Of a DNA stretch of 64,000 nucleotides, positions 42,170-55,100 are shown piece after piece. Each line of letters starts with the position of its first letter. The first letter of the stretch is position 1. This DNA comes from Stemphylium vesicarium (Eukaryota; Ascomycota; Dothideomycetes; Pleosporales; Pleosporaceae): positions 248,001 through 312,000 of the forward strand of contig QXCR01000047.1 in assembly GCA_004380135.1 (NCBI GenBank). The letters run 5' to 3'. The position numbers were made by a program, and so were the translations under genes. The notes below the pieces were generated by a model that was given only the letters and a program-made list of their open reading frames with translations, did not search any database and was not told where the DNA came from.

Positions 42170-42955
42170 ATGGCGACGTGAGCCCCACCATACCCCGCCA
42201 TCAGCACAGAAATCGCTAACAGCGCTCTTCAGCAACATCACCTGGCACCCATCTCTCTCGCGCGATGAGCGCAATACATTCCGCAAGCAAAAGGGCTTCA
42301 CCATCTGGTTCACCGGTCTATCGGCGTCCGGCAAGTCCACCATTGCGACCGCGCTTGAGCAGCATCTTCTGCACCTCGGATACGGAGCGTACCGTCTCGA
42401 TGGTGACAACGTGCGCTTTGGGTTGAACAAGGACCTTGGATTCACAGAGAAGGACCGCAATGAGAACATCAGGCGGATAGCAGAGGTGCGTTGATTTCCG
42501 CACTGCAATGAGTGCTTAACAAGTCTCTGTGCATGCGAAACCCCCCTCGCCAGAACCACGGAAAAAGCTGACAGAACATGTCCACATCTCAGGTCGCCAA
42601 GCTCTTCGCCGACTCCTCCACCATCGCCATCACATCCTTCATCTCACCCTACAAGGCCGACCGCCAGCAGGCCCGCGACCTGCACGCGGTAACCACCGGC
42701 ACCGACTCGCCACTCGCCTTTGTCGAGGTCTTCGTCGACCTGCCGCTCGAGGTAGCAGAGGCACGCGATCCCAAAGGTCTCTACAAGAAGGCGAGAGAGG
42801 GCATAATCCCCGAATTCACCGGCATCAGCGCGCCGTACGAGGCGCCCGAGAAGCCCGAGATTCACATCAGGAGCGACAAGAAGAGCGTCGAGGACAGTGT
42901 TGTGGAGATTGTGGAGTACCTGCAATCCAAGGGTTTGTTGGAGCAGAAGAAGTAG
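42170..42955 (+). CDS. MET14: Adenylyl-sulfate kinase (APS kinase)
   Basis: The protein has 207 residues in three exons: 42170..42177 (only 8 coding nt), 42233..42485 and 42593..42955. Introns are 55 and 107 nt. The spliced start is MATNITWHPSLSRDERNTFR. The P-loop is GLSASGKST. It is followed by YRLDGDNVRFGLNKDLGFTEKDRNENIRRIAEVAKLF, the APS-binding region, and by ITSFISPYKADR and the lid GLYKKAREGIIPEFTGISAPYE. The enzyme phosphorylates adenosine 5'-phosphosulfate to PAPS with ATP in the cytosol, the second step of sulfate assimilation. The length equals that of other fungal APS kinases. Activity is expected, as all motifs are intact. Confidence 0.96.
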
Positions 42956-45595
42956 AGGATTGTGAAGAAGAATTTGTGCACTGGGACGTGAGAACACGGA
43001 TATTCGCGGTTTCTTCAACTCGGAGAAGTTGGATATGAAAAGTACTCAATGAGACGAGGAGAAACTTTCCCACTCAGAACACATCAGGCTATGCAAACGT
43101 TCTCTTACCAAAAACCCCGCTGACATGTCATGTAAGGAAGAGAGAAGAAAGTCACCGTTCGTTTCCCCTCCTCTCTCGCCATCTTTTCTCCCCAACTAGG
43201 CTGTGAGCGAAGAAAATGTTGAGAGCACAAATCCATGACCTTCATGTTTCAGAAATCTGACCCAACATCTTCCATCTTCACCCTCGCCGCAAAACTATAC
43301 CACCTCCGATACCGCCACGACAACCCCGCCTACCCACCCCCTTCAAAGCTAACTCTGCATGCCTATACCCCGCCTAAGTATGTTATACAGCATACCCGCA
43401 TATCCGCGCGTCAACATCAAAAGCCTTGGCTGATTGAACACGATGTCATATTCGCACCGACTGCTGCATTAGTTCTCCCACGCGTTTTCCACGGAGACAC
43501 CGGGGATGGGGGACCTGGTCATCTATATGACGAGCTGGGAAAGGGATTTCCCTACTTGTACACGTCTGTACGCCGACATGATGTAATATTATCAACGACG
43601 AGGCTGGGAGAAGGTTGGAGTAACGGGCGTTTTGTGTTTCAGATGTTGTTTGTTGAAAGGCATGGTTCATGACGAGGCGGGTCTTAGTTTGCTTGGATTC
43701 AGTAGTTATAGGACATGGTCGTGTGTAGTGGGAAGTTTGTTAAGATTGGCGTGTGATGGGAGCTATTGGGGCTAGTGTGAAATCCAGGCTAGACACACCT
43801 GGGAACATTTCCTCAATGGGAAGACGTGCGAGTATATCGAACAGCGCGATATTTGCTACACATTTGGAATTATCGAGCAAACTATGCCATCGCGTCTCTT
43901 TCCAGGAATAGCAACTACGGCCCCCACACATACGAATGTGCAATCACCGGCCGCAAAGCCACCGAATCCTAACGGCTATCGCGACTATCAACCCGACAAA
44001 TCTACGTTGCATGCATATCAGAGAATTTGCCATGCCAAGATTCATCATCCTTCACCATGGGGGCGACGCTTCGGCATTGGCAGTCTTTTCTTTTACCTGT
44101 ACCTCGGATTCATTTCGAAAAGATTAAGAGGGACAAAAAAAAGAAACCTCCGGTGCTAAAAACCTCATTTCGTAGGCATCTTGGTTGAGTCCGTTAGTCA
44201 GTCAGCCCTGACTTTGGTTGTCCCCCAATTACCGCGATTGGACCCGGTATGCTTACCCGACCGCTACGAAGGAACAGGGCGGAAGGAGCGAACGAAAAGA
44301 GTCGCGCCGCGTCCCCGCCTGCTTCGCTTCTGCGCGTCATATATCTGAAACATATAGAGGACGGGGAAATGCCTGGTTGGAAAAAAGTTGCACTAAGATC
44401 GAAATTTCAAATGGGGGTACCCCCAGATGAGGGATTGTGAAAGGATCCTCGATCCTAGTCTATGGCGCGCTCTCTTGGACCGTTCTTCCCGCGCTTACTG
44501 TGTGCACTATGTACGTGCCGAAAGTATATTGTAAAACATGGGATATGGTTGCTGTCGATTGTGCGGGATGAAGGGTGGCGCCATGTCAGCATTGAGCGTG
44601 TAGCCTTTTTTTTTTTGGGTCTTTCCCCATGGTCCCGCGATGTTGGCGACGACGACCGGCACTGGTAAGACCGGGTATTAGCCCAAGAAGATTGTTCGCT
44701 GTCGGAGAGACTCAGTCATATGCGATTGGAAGAAACAGGCTAGGATGCTGTGTCATTGTAGATGGGGTAACCTTGCTTTCGTTTGATAGTTTGATAGTAT
44801 GATAGTGGGCTTATCGGTATCGCCGTAATCACGTATCTCCGAGTCGGAGTCGGGCTTCGGCATGTACTCACGTGGTGCGCTGGGAGAAATTCGAGACGTT
44901 GACGTAAACGACGACATATGTCAACATGTCAAAAATGACTTGTCTGGTAACTAGAGTCGTGTAGTGACTTTGACATTTTGATTAAAGTGGGGCTCGTCTT
45001 CGCTGGCTGCTGGGAGATGGGCCTGGGTCGGCAGCGGCACGACGCAAGAGCGAGCCAGACGGCAGAAGGAGGGTAGGTACTCGACGGTGACATTTAGAGA
45101 CCGACCTGCATGAATACACGTCACGCACGGGGTGGCAAAGGAGGGGAAAGAAGGGGTGGGAAAAGTAAGCATGCTGGAAAGTGACATGGAGCAGAGTTGA
45201 AACGTTGGGGCCGTTGAGCGTACTCCGCCCGTGATGTGACGTGACATCCATGAATGGCGGGTGGCGGTTTCGCGTGCTGGATGCTGCGCAAAAAGCAACA
45301 GAGCAAGCGTCGGGCCGGGGGTCTGGTCCTAGACGATGGTAGAAAAGGAAAGTGTGATGCAGGGTATGAGAGGCCGAATAGGGTAGGAGCATGAAGAACG
45401 ACCCCTGGTCAAAAATATTGATTCTCTTCAAAGTGGTACGATGGATGCGCTTGGTGAGCAAGTCCCATGATGAGGGTGTGGAGATATCATTTCCAAGAAA
45501 CGGTTATCGCTTTTGGCTATCTAGGAGGGGTACATAGGATATCCATGACGGTGGGTTTTTTACTACACTATTCGCACGTGACTTTTGAGCCGCAT
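42956..45595. other. Intergenic region 2.6 kb with one doubtful ORF
   Basis: Between the convergent APS-kinase and Bcd1 genes. Apart from the ORF at 43235, no frame longer than 160 codons or with a recognisable domain is present. A long T-run lies near 44608. Confidence 0.4.
43235..43672 (+). CDS. Hypothetical 145-residue ORF
   Basis: An ATG-led single-exon frame downstream of APS kinase. The composition is protein-like (FTLAAKLYHLRYRHD, ELGKGFPYLYTSVRRHD, GRFVFQMLFVERHG), but there is no signal peptide, membrane helix or known motif. It could be a real small gene, part of a larger unrecognised one, or chance. An overlapping minus-strand frame exists at 43446-43670. Confidence 0.3.
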   Translation: MTFMFQKSDPTSSIFTLAAKLYHLRYRHDNPAYPPPSKLTLHAYTPPKYVIQHTRISARQHQKPWLIEHDVIFAPTAALVLPRVFHGDTGDGGPGHLYDELGKGFPYLYTSVRRHDVILSTTRLGEGWSNGRFVFQMLFVERHGS

Positions 45596-47007
45596 TCACA
45601 ACCGTCCACCGAGGTCTTGCTTCAGCACATCTAGGATCTTCTTGCTATCCACTTCTTCTTCGCCACCGTCGCCGTTTCTTGATACCCCGTTCTCACCTTC
45701 CTTGAGCCTCTTCAAAATCTCGGGATCAAGTTCTCCCATTAACTCGTCAAACTCTTTCTGTTGCTCGCCTTCTAGCTTCATGTACTCTTTTTCTAGCATA
45801 AACTCTTCTTCGGGGAGTTTTTCCATCTCCGCAGGAAACACGTGGATGGTCGGGAACTCGAGGATGGTATGGCCGCGTAAGCTCTCGGCGAGGGTGTAAG
45901 AGGGTTCGAGGGGAATGAGAACGTGGCGAGCTGTGCTGGTACGAGGTTTCAGTAGAAAAAACCTATGGTACCCATCCCCCAGGGATTGGGCGCTGGGCTC
46001 ATCATGGCCAGTGTCAATAGGGTGCGCGTCTGCCACGTCCGCTTGTCTTTTTGTGGTCGGTTCTTTTTCTGACCGAGGAGGGGTTGCTCCTCGTCTGGGA
46101 GTACTTCGCTCTGCCTGCGCATCGTCGACCGGAAGCGACTGGTTTTGATTCTCTGGAGTAGGTGCGACATCTTGTTGTTGCAGATGTGTGGAGTCACCAG
46201 TGGTAGTAGCAGGAGGGTTGCCATTTAGCTTCCTTCTCTTGCTTTTACCATCGGTATCAGGTTGCGCAAAAGGCTGTGCATCTTTAATCTGGTGTACAGA
46301 GGATGTTTCAGTAAGCACACGTCTCCTGGTCTCGTCAATCCATTCGACGGTCCAAACTATGTTGCGCGAAGCCTTCCTGGATACACAGATCAGCAGTGTT
46401 ACGTGAGCACGCAGATGACTGGGGATGACTTACTTCGTGGCAGACATGTGCGACTTATTCTCCTTCTGTCTGCTCAAACCCTGCGGCGCTCGGATGATCT
46501 TGACACTAGCAGCGGCCTCGAGTTTACCATAGGGCACCCCCGCTCGCTGGCGATTTGACAAGCCATCCGATGGAGCAGTAGCTGTCGTGGCGCCAGCAAC
46601 CTTTTCGGCTTTCTCGAGGTTCCGCTCTATTCCGGAGAGAAAGTTGTAATCGTGGTCGATGCCGGCAGGCGTGACCAACTGTGACTTTTTTACAAACTTT
46701 GTCGGGTCTCGTTTGCCGGAGCATTGTGCCCACTGCTGATGGCGCTTGTAGCACGGCAACGAGCAGGTGCGTGCATCACAGCCTGGACAGCGATACTTGA
46801 ACTTGTTGATGTTGCTGGTGTGAATTGTCAGCCTTGGAATAACAGGTCTTGGCCTCAGCTACACTGGCTAGTGCATGAAATGTAGTGATTAGGTCCATCG
46901 CTGACAATTCTGAAACGTCTTCCATTCAGCATCAGCGCTACTTGGGGATAAACTAATACGACATACCAGATGCTGCATAGTTCATTCAACAGCGGAGCGT
47001 CTGACAT
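45596..47007 (-). CDS. BCD1: zf-HIT box C/D snoRNP assembly factor Bcd1-like
   Basis: The protein has 400 residues in three exons: 47007..46967 (41 nt), 46814..46434 and 46376..45596. Introns are 152 nt (GTATGT...CAG) and 57 nt (GTAAGT...CAG). Splicing of the tiny first exon produces the HIT zinc finger LCSICNINKFKYRCPGCDAR, then TCSLPCYKRH and QQWAQCSG, with all Cys/His ligands. It continues RDPTKFVKKSQL and DYNFLSGIERNLEKAE, both typical of Bcd1. The C-terminal third has a folded part (GYHRFFLLKPRTSTARHVLIP, ILEFPTIHVFPAE) and an acidic helical tail. Bcd1 acts in the nucleus in early assembly of box C/D snoRNPs with the R2TP machinery. The middle region (about residues 155-260) is disordered. 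Confidence 0.88.
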
Positions 47008-49175
47008 ATCGCCGATTCAGTGGGGACGTATATCGATATCAGATTGACAGCTGCGAAGCACCACTCGGCGAATCTGAAGCGCGACGGAGCGTGAAGAGCA
47101 ATGGCTGTTGCACCAAGCGCAAGCGGGTCGAATGAAAAGGCGCGAACGGTGAACGGACGCAGGGAAGGTCCAGCGGAAGGTACCACTCTAGGGAGCTGAT
47201 GCGATAGTGCTGTGGCGTCAGAGGAGATGGATCTGCTAGAAAGTTTCGAAGCATGCGGAGCTTGCGATGTGGCTAAGCTTAGATGGACGTATGGCCAATG
47301 GGGCGGCAGCCCTGCCCGTAGTGTACGGTAAGCCCGAGGAGATCAGGGAGATCCAGCCGTAGCCTCTCAGATCTTTGCAGTGCGCAATTTCACAGCTTTG
47401 CTAGATCCGCGCGGTGCTGCCTGCAAGATGGGACCAGTGGTGAAGGTTTAGGAATTCACCCTAGCGCATCAACAGAAACTTTGGTTCAGGGCAAGCCCAC
47501 GGCAGACGAGCGATCTAGTGCAGATCTATCGCGACCTTGACCATCTCAACACGACAACTGCGTCAGCATACAAAATACTGCATGAAGATGGAAATTTGAG
47601 GCGAATCTGGCATTTTGGGCCGAACGAAGGCTAGAGCAGTTGCACGCGGCCGACACCAGCTGTGCAGGCTCGCCTGGCTGTTGTCGACAAGGAACCCTTT
47701 ACTTAAGCGCATCGGAGTATTCTCCACGTCAAATTATCTCAAGCTCCACCCGGGCGCTGATCATACACGACATCCACCACGACGATTATGCGCTACGGGC
47801 TCGTGTACCGCTGTTGGGACTGAATCGAGTCGTTCTCGTCGCGCGCCGGAGAGGGCGGCAGTAGCAGCACGAAATACTCTTGACGTGTGAGAGGTCGGCG
47901 GCCGTAGGGAGAGGAAGCCGAGTCCTCCCAGCAGCATGCCTGGCCAGTGTTTCAGCCCCTCCAATGGCAGCCCTTCTCCGCAAACTGCAGCGGACAGTAA
48001 ACTTTGGAACCAAGTCACGTCGGTCGAGGGCCCACACGGCGGGCGAGACTACTGTACGTAGCCACCTCTACCGGACAGTGGAGCCGATGGAAGCAGCTGG
48101 GCGACGTGGCGACGATGCAAACGCAATTGTAGTGCAGAAGACAGCGTCTTCCACGGAGGATCAAACGTGAGCCTGAAGGGCCGTCTAAACACGATCTTCA
48201 CACGCGGCGTGCTGGGCAGCAACCCACAACCAACAGCCGTCAGGGGTTTGCGCTCGCCAATTTCTAAGCATTTCCATTCGCAGACCGTCCGAGCTGCAAG
48301 AGCGGGAACTTTGCTCATGCACGCCGCGGCGAGGGATGCACGCACGCTGCAGACGACGTGCCCATGGTGCACAAGGCGTGCGACTGATTCGAAGCCGTCC
48401 CAAAAGGGCATTCGGCGTAAGGCCACTCGATAGCACGCTATTGCCACCAGAACGGGGATTCTGTCGCTGGGCCTGCTGCGTGCTATGGGCGACCGAGTCA
48501 CGGTACCCTGGTGTCCGGCGATGGGCGTCCATGTGGGTGTGCTGCAGGTACCATGGCAACATGCGCAGCGCGGCGCGATCGCGAATTGCAATGTTCATCC
48601 TCCTGCCCTTTGCACCCGCCCGTCTGAGTGTTTTCACGTCAGCGTCAGGATTTGATTGCGGCCCTTGCAGTGCAGCCGTCGCGGCCGGCGTCTCTCTTGG
48701 AAGATAGACCAGCCGTTATTCCAAGAGCCTCGCGCCCCTGACAGCGACGTGCCCCGTGCGAAGAGACGGACCCTGCGGAATGGCAGGGATAAGCTTCTCA
48801 TTTCCTCGAACCGAAACTTGTGAAAGCCACCCATGCCTAGTTCTCGGGTCGTTTCTACCCCCAGCATCCAGTCCGCGCGCTGCGCCAGAGCTCCCCCAAA
48901 AGCCATGCTTCCCCCTTGCTGTCACCCTCCTCTACTACCCGCAGCAAGGTGACCTCGGAGCCCTCAATCGACGGAGTGCGTAAAAGTACTCACGGTCTGC
49001 TCACTCTCTTGTTCTCGCGCGTTGTTGCCTTACGGATCCGATTTACGCATACCCTCATGTTTTCGCAGTTATTGCTGTCATAATAATATACTGGATATCC
49101 ATCCGCCATCAATACCCTTCTCCACGATCATAGCCCTACGCCCAACTCGATAGGACCGACGTCGAATCCGCCGCA
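47008..49175. other. Divergent intergenic region 2.2 kb, no gene
   Basis: Between the Bcd1 start (minus) and the DENN gene start (plus). The part at 47600-48950 is relatively GC-rich and so has long open frames on both strands (e.g. 48049-48591 minus, 48336-48707 plus). They overlap, have Arg/Cys-rich random composition and no domain. Confidence 0.4.
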
Positions 49176-52102
49176 ATGGCACCTTCCTTGAGCTTACGAC
49201 CTCGCACCGGCGCCAGCGAGCGTCCTCCTACCAGAGACAATGCCGACCACAGCCTCATCATCCCCAGCCGGACCTCGTCGCTGCACTCGCGCATCACCCA
49301 GCCCCTCCCATCGACCCTGAACGTCAAGCAGGGCGCGCGGAGCCCCAAGACGCTGACCCATGCCTACATGGTGTGCGGTGTTGGACGGGAGCCCTCCCAA
49401 TGGGTGAAGGCACCCGCACCCGCCCAGGGCAAGATTGGCCACATGAAGGGCGCTGTCGGCACTTTCTGGCTCCCTGAAATCTTGGGAAGCAGCCCGAGAC
49501 TGGAGCAGGACAACGAGATTGCGAGATCGCTGCACTCGGCCATGAGGGTATGTTCGCCCTACAATGCCATTGTCCCTGCAGACTGCTGACCCCTTGCTCT
49601 AGGCATGCTTTCCTCACGACGTCGAGATCTGCACTGGCAGAAGCCAACCGCACTGCGTACACCACTCCTTCGTCCTTCAGCAAGATTCTTCACACACTCT
49701 CTACGGCATTGCCCTGCGTGTCTGGTCGCGCGCTGATGAGAAGCGAGCCGAGACCATCCGCGACCTGCGAAAGCGAATCGAGCCCGACTTCTACGACAAT
49801 CCAGACGAGACCTACTGGATCCCATACTGCCTCAGCTTTCTCTCCCGGTACCCGTTGTACAACCTACTCGGCGACTACCTGCGTGGCATGTGGATCCACT
49901 GGAACAAGGCGACGAACCTGTTCCACGCCGAAGAGGTGTCCCGTATCCTGAGCTTCCCCGCTCCACGCTTGAACGACTTGGTCCGTATCGATATGAAGGA
50001 TTACGCGCTGTGCTACCAGTTCCCCTCGTCACCAACAGGGTTTCAAAACTTCGCCATGTGGCCCCTCTTCACATGCCTGTCGATTCCCAACATTGTGGGT
50101 GTGGTAGAGGCCGCTGTGTCACCGACCCGACGAATCATCTTCACGAGTCACTACCCCGCGATGCTGACCATTGCAGCTGAGACAATCCGATTTTGTGTAA
50201 GGGTGTACGAATGGAGCGGCCTGTACGTCCCCGTGGTTCATGCGCGTCATGTCAAGGATCTGGTTCAGGAGCCGGGTCCATACATCCTTGGTGTAACTTC
50301 GGAATGCCGCTCCCTCTTCACAGCTCCAACAGACGCTCTTGTGGTCGATCTGGACCGAAACTTTGTTCTGACATCAAGCCCCCCGACCGCCCTCACGGCA
50401 GGCCAGAGGACCAAGATGATCACCCGTCTTACCCAGGCCCTCAACGGTGAGGTCTCGCCGACTGGCGTGCCACAACATTTGCGATCGGCGTACGGTGGCG
50501 GCAAGCTTATCCCCGCGGGTCAAATCATTGTCATGCGCGGTGAGGTTGAGAGCATCCAGGACCCAGACTGGTGGTCTCAGGATGCGGTCATGTCCGTCAT
50601 GGACCACGTTTGCGAGAAGCAAGTAAGTACTCCCCTGTTCAGTGCCGTAACAATCCACTCTAACCTCGAACTAGGGTCGGAACTCTGGTGTCAAGGCCAT
50701 CTTCGGTGGCTCTGTGAAGAAGCCATTGATGACCAAGGTCTCGATGCGTCACCTCAACGAGATCGTGCGCGAGCGCAACCAATACTCCCGTGACGCCCAA
50801 GAGGCTTGGACAGACTTCATCAATCTCAAGCAGCGTCTGGATAGCGAACTGGGTAAGGTCACTAAGCGAAACAACTTCTTGGTCGAAGAGCTCGAGAGCT
50901 GGAAGCAGCAATTCCTCAAGTTCCAGGCATTTGCCGAACAGCTCACTAAGGAGACTCAAGATCTCAAGGTCAAGATTGAGAACCACAAGCGCGAGAACCG
51001 TCGCCTTACTAGCCTCATCGACCAACAGAAGGATGATGCTGCCAGGCTCTCTGTCCGCCTGTCTGGTACTGAGAAGCAACGTGACGACGCTCTTGAGGCT
51101 CTTGTACTCCAGCAGGAGATTGCCGAGGAGCTGGAGCGCGAGAGGAAGAAGAACAAGAAGGAGCTCGGCGCTCTCCAACACACCAACGGCGCTATCCTCC
51201 GCCAGCGCGATGAGGCACAACGTGTTGTACTTCACCTACGCGCTCTTATTGAGGGTCAGACCCACCACATGGAGCACATTGTCAAGTCGCTTAACCAGGA
51301 CGACATGTCAAACTACATGGATGCCGGTTTCGAGGATGTACCCGAGGAAGATGAAGAGGACGAATTTGAGGATGCCGAGACCAAGACCCAGACACCGAGC
51401 CGCAGCTCCATCAAGGATAGGTCGGAAGTTGGTACCATCCGTGGCGTGAACGGTGTCGAGAGCCGTCAGGAGTCAAGAGCAAGCACCGCCCAAGGCCAGC
51501 ACCTCCAAGGCGAAGATGTCACACCCGACATGGAGCAGCGTCTGTACAACAACCCTGCGCGTAACTCCAAGCGCTTCTCAAATCAATCCATGGTTGACGT
51601 TGCCGACCGCGTTCTCCGCGATAAGACCGACGCCATTGCATACATCATTCGCAACATTTCTGAGCAATGCGCCGCGGCCGTGGAGGGCCTCCAGCTCGCC
51701 CAGCGCGCCGACGTCGAAGATGACAACCACAGCGACCGTCGCAGCAGCGTCGGCCAGATGTCTTCCAACGGTGGTCGTACTCAATCGACCATCGGCAGCG
51801 AGTACGGTGACGACGAGAGCATGCTCCGTCCGGGGCGCGGATCCAGCATCCCCCCCACCCCAGACCTAAGCCACAGGTCAAGCACATCCATGTCCATGGC
51901 CAGCGCCAGCACAACACCAGACCGGACAAGTCTACAGCACCGATCACACGACATCCCCGTCGTACCAACACGCATCTTGGAAGACGAGGATGACGTTGAG
52001 AGCAGTGGTAACAACGATCTCCACGCTGAGATTCCCGTATCCAAGTACGCACAACCACTCGGACGGCCTAACACAGCTGTTCGTCACTTTTCGTCGCGTT
52101 AA
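49176..52102 (+). CDS. DENN-domain protein with coiled coil
   Basis: The protein has 939 residues in three exons: 49176..49547, 49603..50622 and 50675..52102. Introns are 55 and 52 nt, both phase 0. Residues about 60-480 form the tripartite DENN unit: uDENN around HAYMVCGVGREPSQW and HTLYGIALRVWSRADEKRAE, cDENN around YWIPYCLSFLSRYPLYNLLGDYLRG and FQNFAMWPLFTCLSIPNIVGVVEAAV with RRIIFTSHYPAMLTIAAE, and a dDENN-like end at FGGSVKKPLMTKVSMRHLNE. Residues about 480-660 are a long coiled coil. The last 270 residues are disordered and Ser/Thr-rich. DENN proteins are usually guanine-nucleotide exchange factors for Rab GTPases in membrane traffic. The Rab partner is unknown. Confidence 0.88.
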
Positions 52103-55100
52103 GGAACAATAGTTTGCGAGAGGCGCGGATTCCTCGCTGTTAGCCAGTCTGACATTTTCTTTTTATCTCAACCTTTGTTTATCATTAGCGATCGAGACGA
52201 GATTAGCATTGATGCCCTTTTCCTATATCTTTACCCAAAGGCGTTGGAGTTGAAACCATTCCCTCTTTGCCTACTACTATTGTTTCTTTTCTACCGATAG
52301 GGCCTAGAAGTCCTTCACAAATCCCATTTTTTCTTTTCGTTCACTATCCTTGACCAAGAGAGAGTGAGGGGCTACGAGGAAAGATACTCGCCCCTCTCCC
52401 CCATCATTATTGTGTTGTGTCTTTTATAACGACCCGGTTCTGGGTTTTATTCCTTATGTATGGTTTGTTCCGAATGACAGTACGTGAGTGGGTTGATTCT
52501 TGCTTGCTACATTTTTCATACCCCCGCCTTTCTGCTGCCACCAAAAAGAGCGCGCGCCAGGGAGAGAGAGAGAACGAAAGGGAAACAAGGGAAAGCAGAA
52601 CAAGTCTTCTGTGGGTGGAATAGGATCCAAGGTAGAAGGGAAAGCAAAGGAGGAGAATGTACCGCTTCGATGTGGAAACCCCTCCAAAGAAAAAACTGTC
52701 AGGCGGTTTTTCTGGTTACCTCGCTCTCACCTTCTTGCCTCTACTCGTAGTAGCTGGTTTGAGGTCTGTAATCTTGTTTTTTTGTCGTTTATTGTTTTGC
52801 TTAGGATAATACCACTTTCTCCTTGTGTTTTCTGTTCTTATCAAATACACATGATATACCTTTATCCGTCTTCTGGTGTGACCATTAGGTCTGTGGTGTG
52901 AGACTATGTTGCTTCTTGACTGTGGTGATGTCTTCTGGCTCATGTTATACACGATCATCGTTCGGTATTAGCGCGGTGTGGGCTCAACTGTGGTTTTATC
53001 AGCCTCGTCCGTGGTGACGAAGGTATGTGTCTAAGGAAGTTAGGTATGAACGGCTAGAACAAGGACTTCTTAACCGCCTTCTTCCTCTCCTCTTCTTCTT
53101 TACCTTCATGCGTCTCTTGTCTTAGTTACCGAAGACTCTTTTGGGATCTGCCTCTCGCTCAATGACATCACAGTAGCACGTCTGCTTGCATCCTTTGCAA
53201 AAACGACGGCCATTGATTAGTCTTGACACCAAAATTACACATCATGACTAGAGCATACAAGTATATTCTTCTTAAGCGTGCTGCATACGGCACGCACACA
53301 TACGTTAGGCTTGAATGTACGTCTCCTGCTTGATGCCTACAATATTACCCTACTTCACCGTGTGCTCAAACGATTCATTCCGCAAGCGCGCCACGATATC
53401 AGAATGCGCTGCCTTTGTTGGCAAGAGCAAAATACCGACTGCTGTATTTCATGCAATGTCGCAGGGGCTACAGCAGTAGTGTTGCTGTATACGTTGATTC
53501 GTCGATCCTGAGCACATAATACTATTCCAAGAAATCAACGAGAGCTTGTATAGCCTCAGACCCTCGCATGTATGCTCCACGTAGCGAGATCAACATTAGC
53601 GAAAAACACAGTCACCACAGTTTTTCGACCGCACATATCAAAGCAAAGAAATGCTCGCTACGTCTTTAGAAAATTGTATTTCCTGCGAGCAAGAAAAAAT
53701 CCCCCACTCCATCTGCATACCCCTCCCTCATTCCTGCATCTGCCGATATGTCTCGCGTCGATCTCCCTCACATGCATCGGGAAGGAATTAGCTTGTATAC
53801 CACGAACCCGCGGTCCTTTCTTCTTTGTCCGTTACAAGTAGTTGTGCTCCGGTGCTACTGCGGAAGGATGCATGCATTGTGATGCGGTCGTGCAGCTTGC
53901 GCGATGCAGTCGACTGACTCGTTTGGTTGAAACATTGTGCCAACCAGAAAACGTGCAGGACATCTGGGGGGTTGAAACAATAGATTTGTTGTGGAAGGGG
54001 CGGCGCCTTTGGGTCGCACCCTGTGTCTTATTTTGTTGTAAGAGAGAGGATAATTTGGGGAATGAGGATGCTTTGTAGATGAGATTGAGAGTTGGAGTTG
54101 TGTATACGTCTACCTTCATGTTCGAGACCGGTAGAATACTTCGGTTTCATGAATCGCGTGGTTGAGACTTGTATGCTGCAAGAGCTGCGATGAATCGCTG
54201 GAGGTCGGAGATAGTTCTATGGACATGATCTGCCTGTAGTCCATGTAGTATGCTGACAGCCGCGTGTTATCGTATACCCCAGTTATTAGTCGGGCTGCTT
54301 TACATACTCAACGTCGCATCTAGCAGGTTCGGACTTGTACGTGCGAGAGTGTGTTGTGATTTGCGATGGCGTGTTGTATCGACAGATTTCAAAGCAAAGT
54401 TTGAATTGCGTTTCATCGTTGTCGTTGTGCTAATATCCCCAGTCGGACGAATGGCGGGTTGTGTCAAGTTGCCGCTGTCGTTCGACTTCTTAGAATAGGA
54501 CCTCGCTAAAGCCTGACATGTGACTAGTGTTCGAGGTTGCTTTAGCTGCAGATGACGATAAACGTTATAGATCCAACGATCGTGCCATTGATGTTTGGAG
54601 AAGGCATTGTGGGGTTATTTTCCGATGTCGTCGCGTCTCGTAGGCCGGTTTGGTTGGGCCGGGTCCTTGACATTGGGTTGACGTACGAAAGCATCTTGTC
54701 GACACACCAACAAACTGGTGAAACGTTAAAATGGCAAATACTGTATGATGTGAGCAATTCTGATGCAACGAGGCCGCGTGGCCAAGTCTCCTTCTAGTGA
54801 AGAGCAGACTTCTACTTGAACTGGCCCCAGTTTTGATAGAAGTAGTGACCGGTCGTGTCCCGCCAGAGCTGGTTGAAACCTTAATCAATGGAGGACTGAT
54901 CCGGTGACTGTCATATCATCGTGAATACCAAATTACTTTCCTAATGGAAAGATAGCAGAGCGGGACATAACTCTATACAGTGGTTCCATAGAGCGGCGAA
55001 AACTTGACAATTCTCTGCTCAAACTTGACAGGTGACCTTGTCAACGCGGGTGAAGTAAAGACGGTGAGCGGGTATGCTTGACTCGATGCGCGAATGCATC

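Noticed and set aside
44982..45461. 159-codon minus-strand frame
   Set aside because: Low-complexity His/Ser/Pro/Arg composition with no homology signal that I recognise.
48049..48707. Frames of 180 (minus) and 123 (plus) codons
   Set aside because: They arise from locally high GC content and show random Arg/Cys-rich composition.
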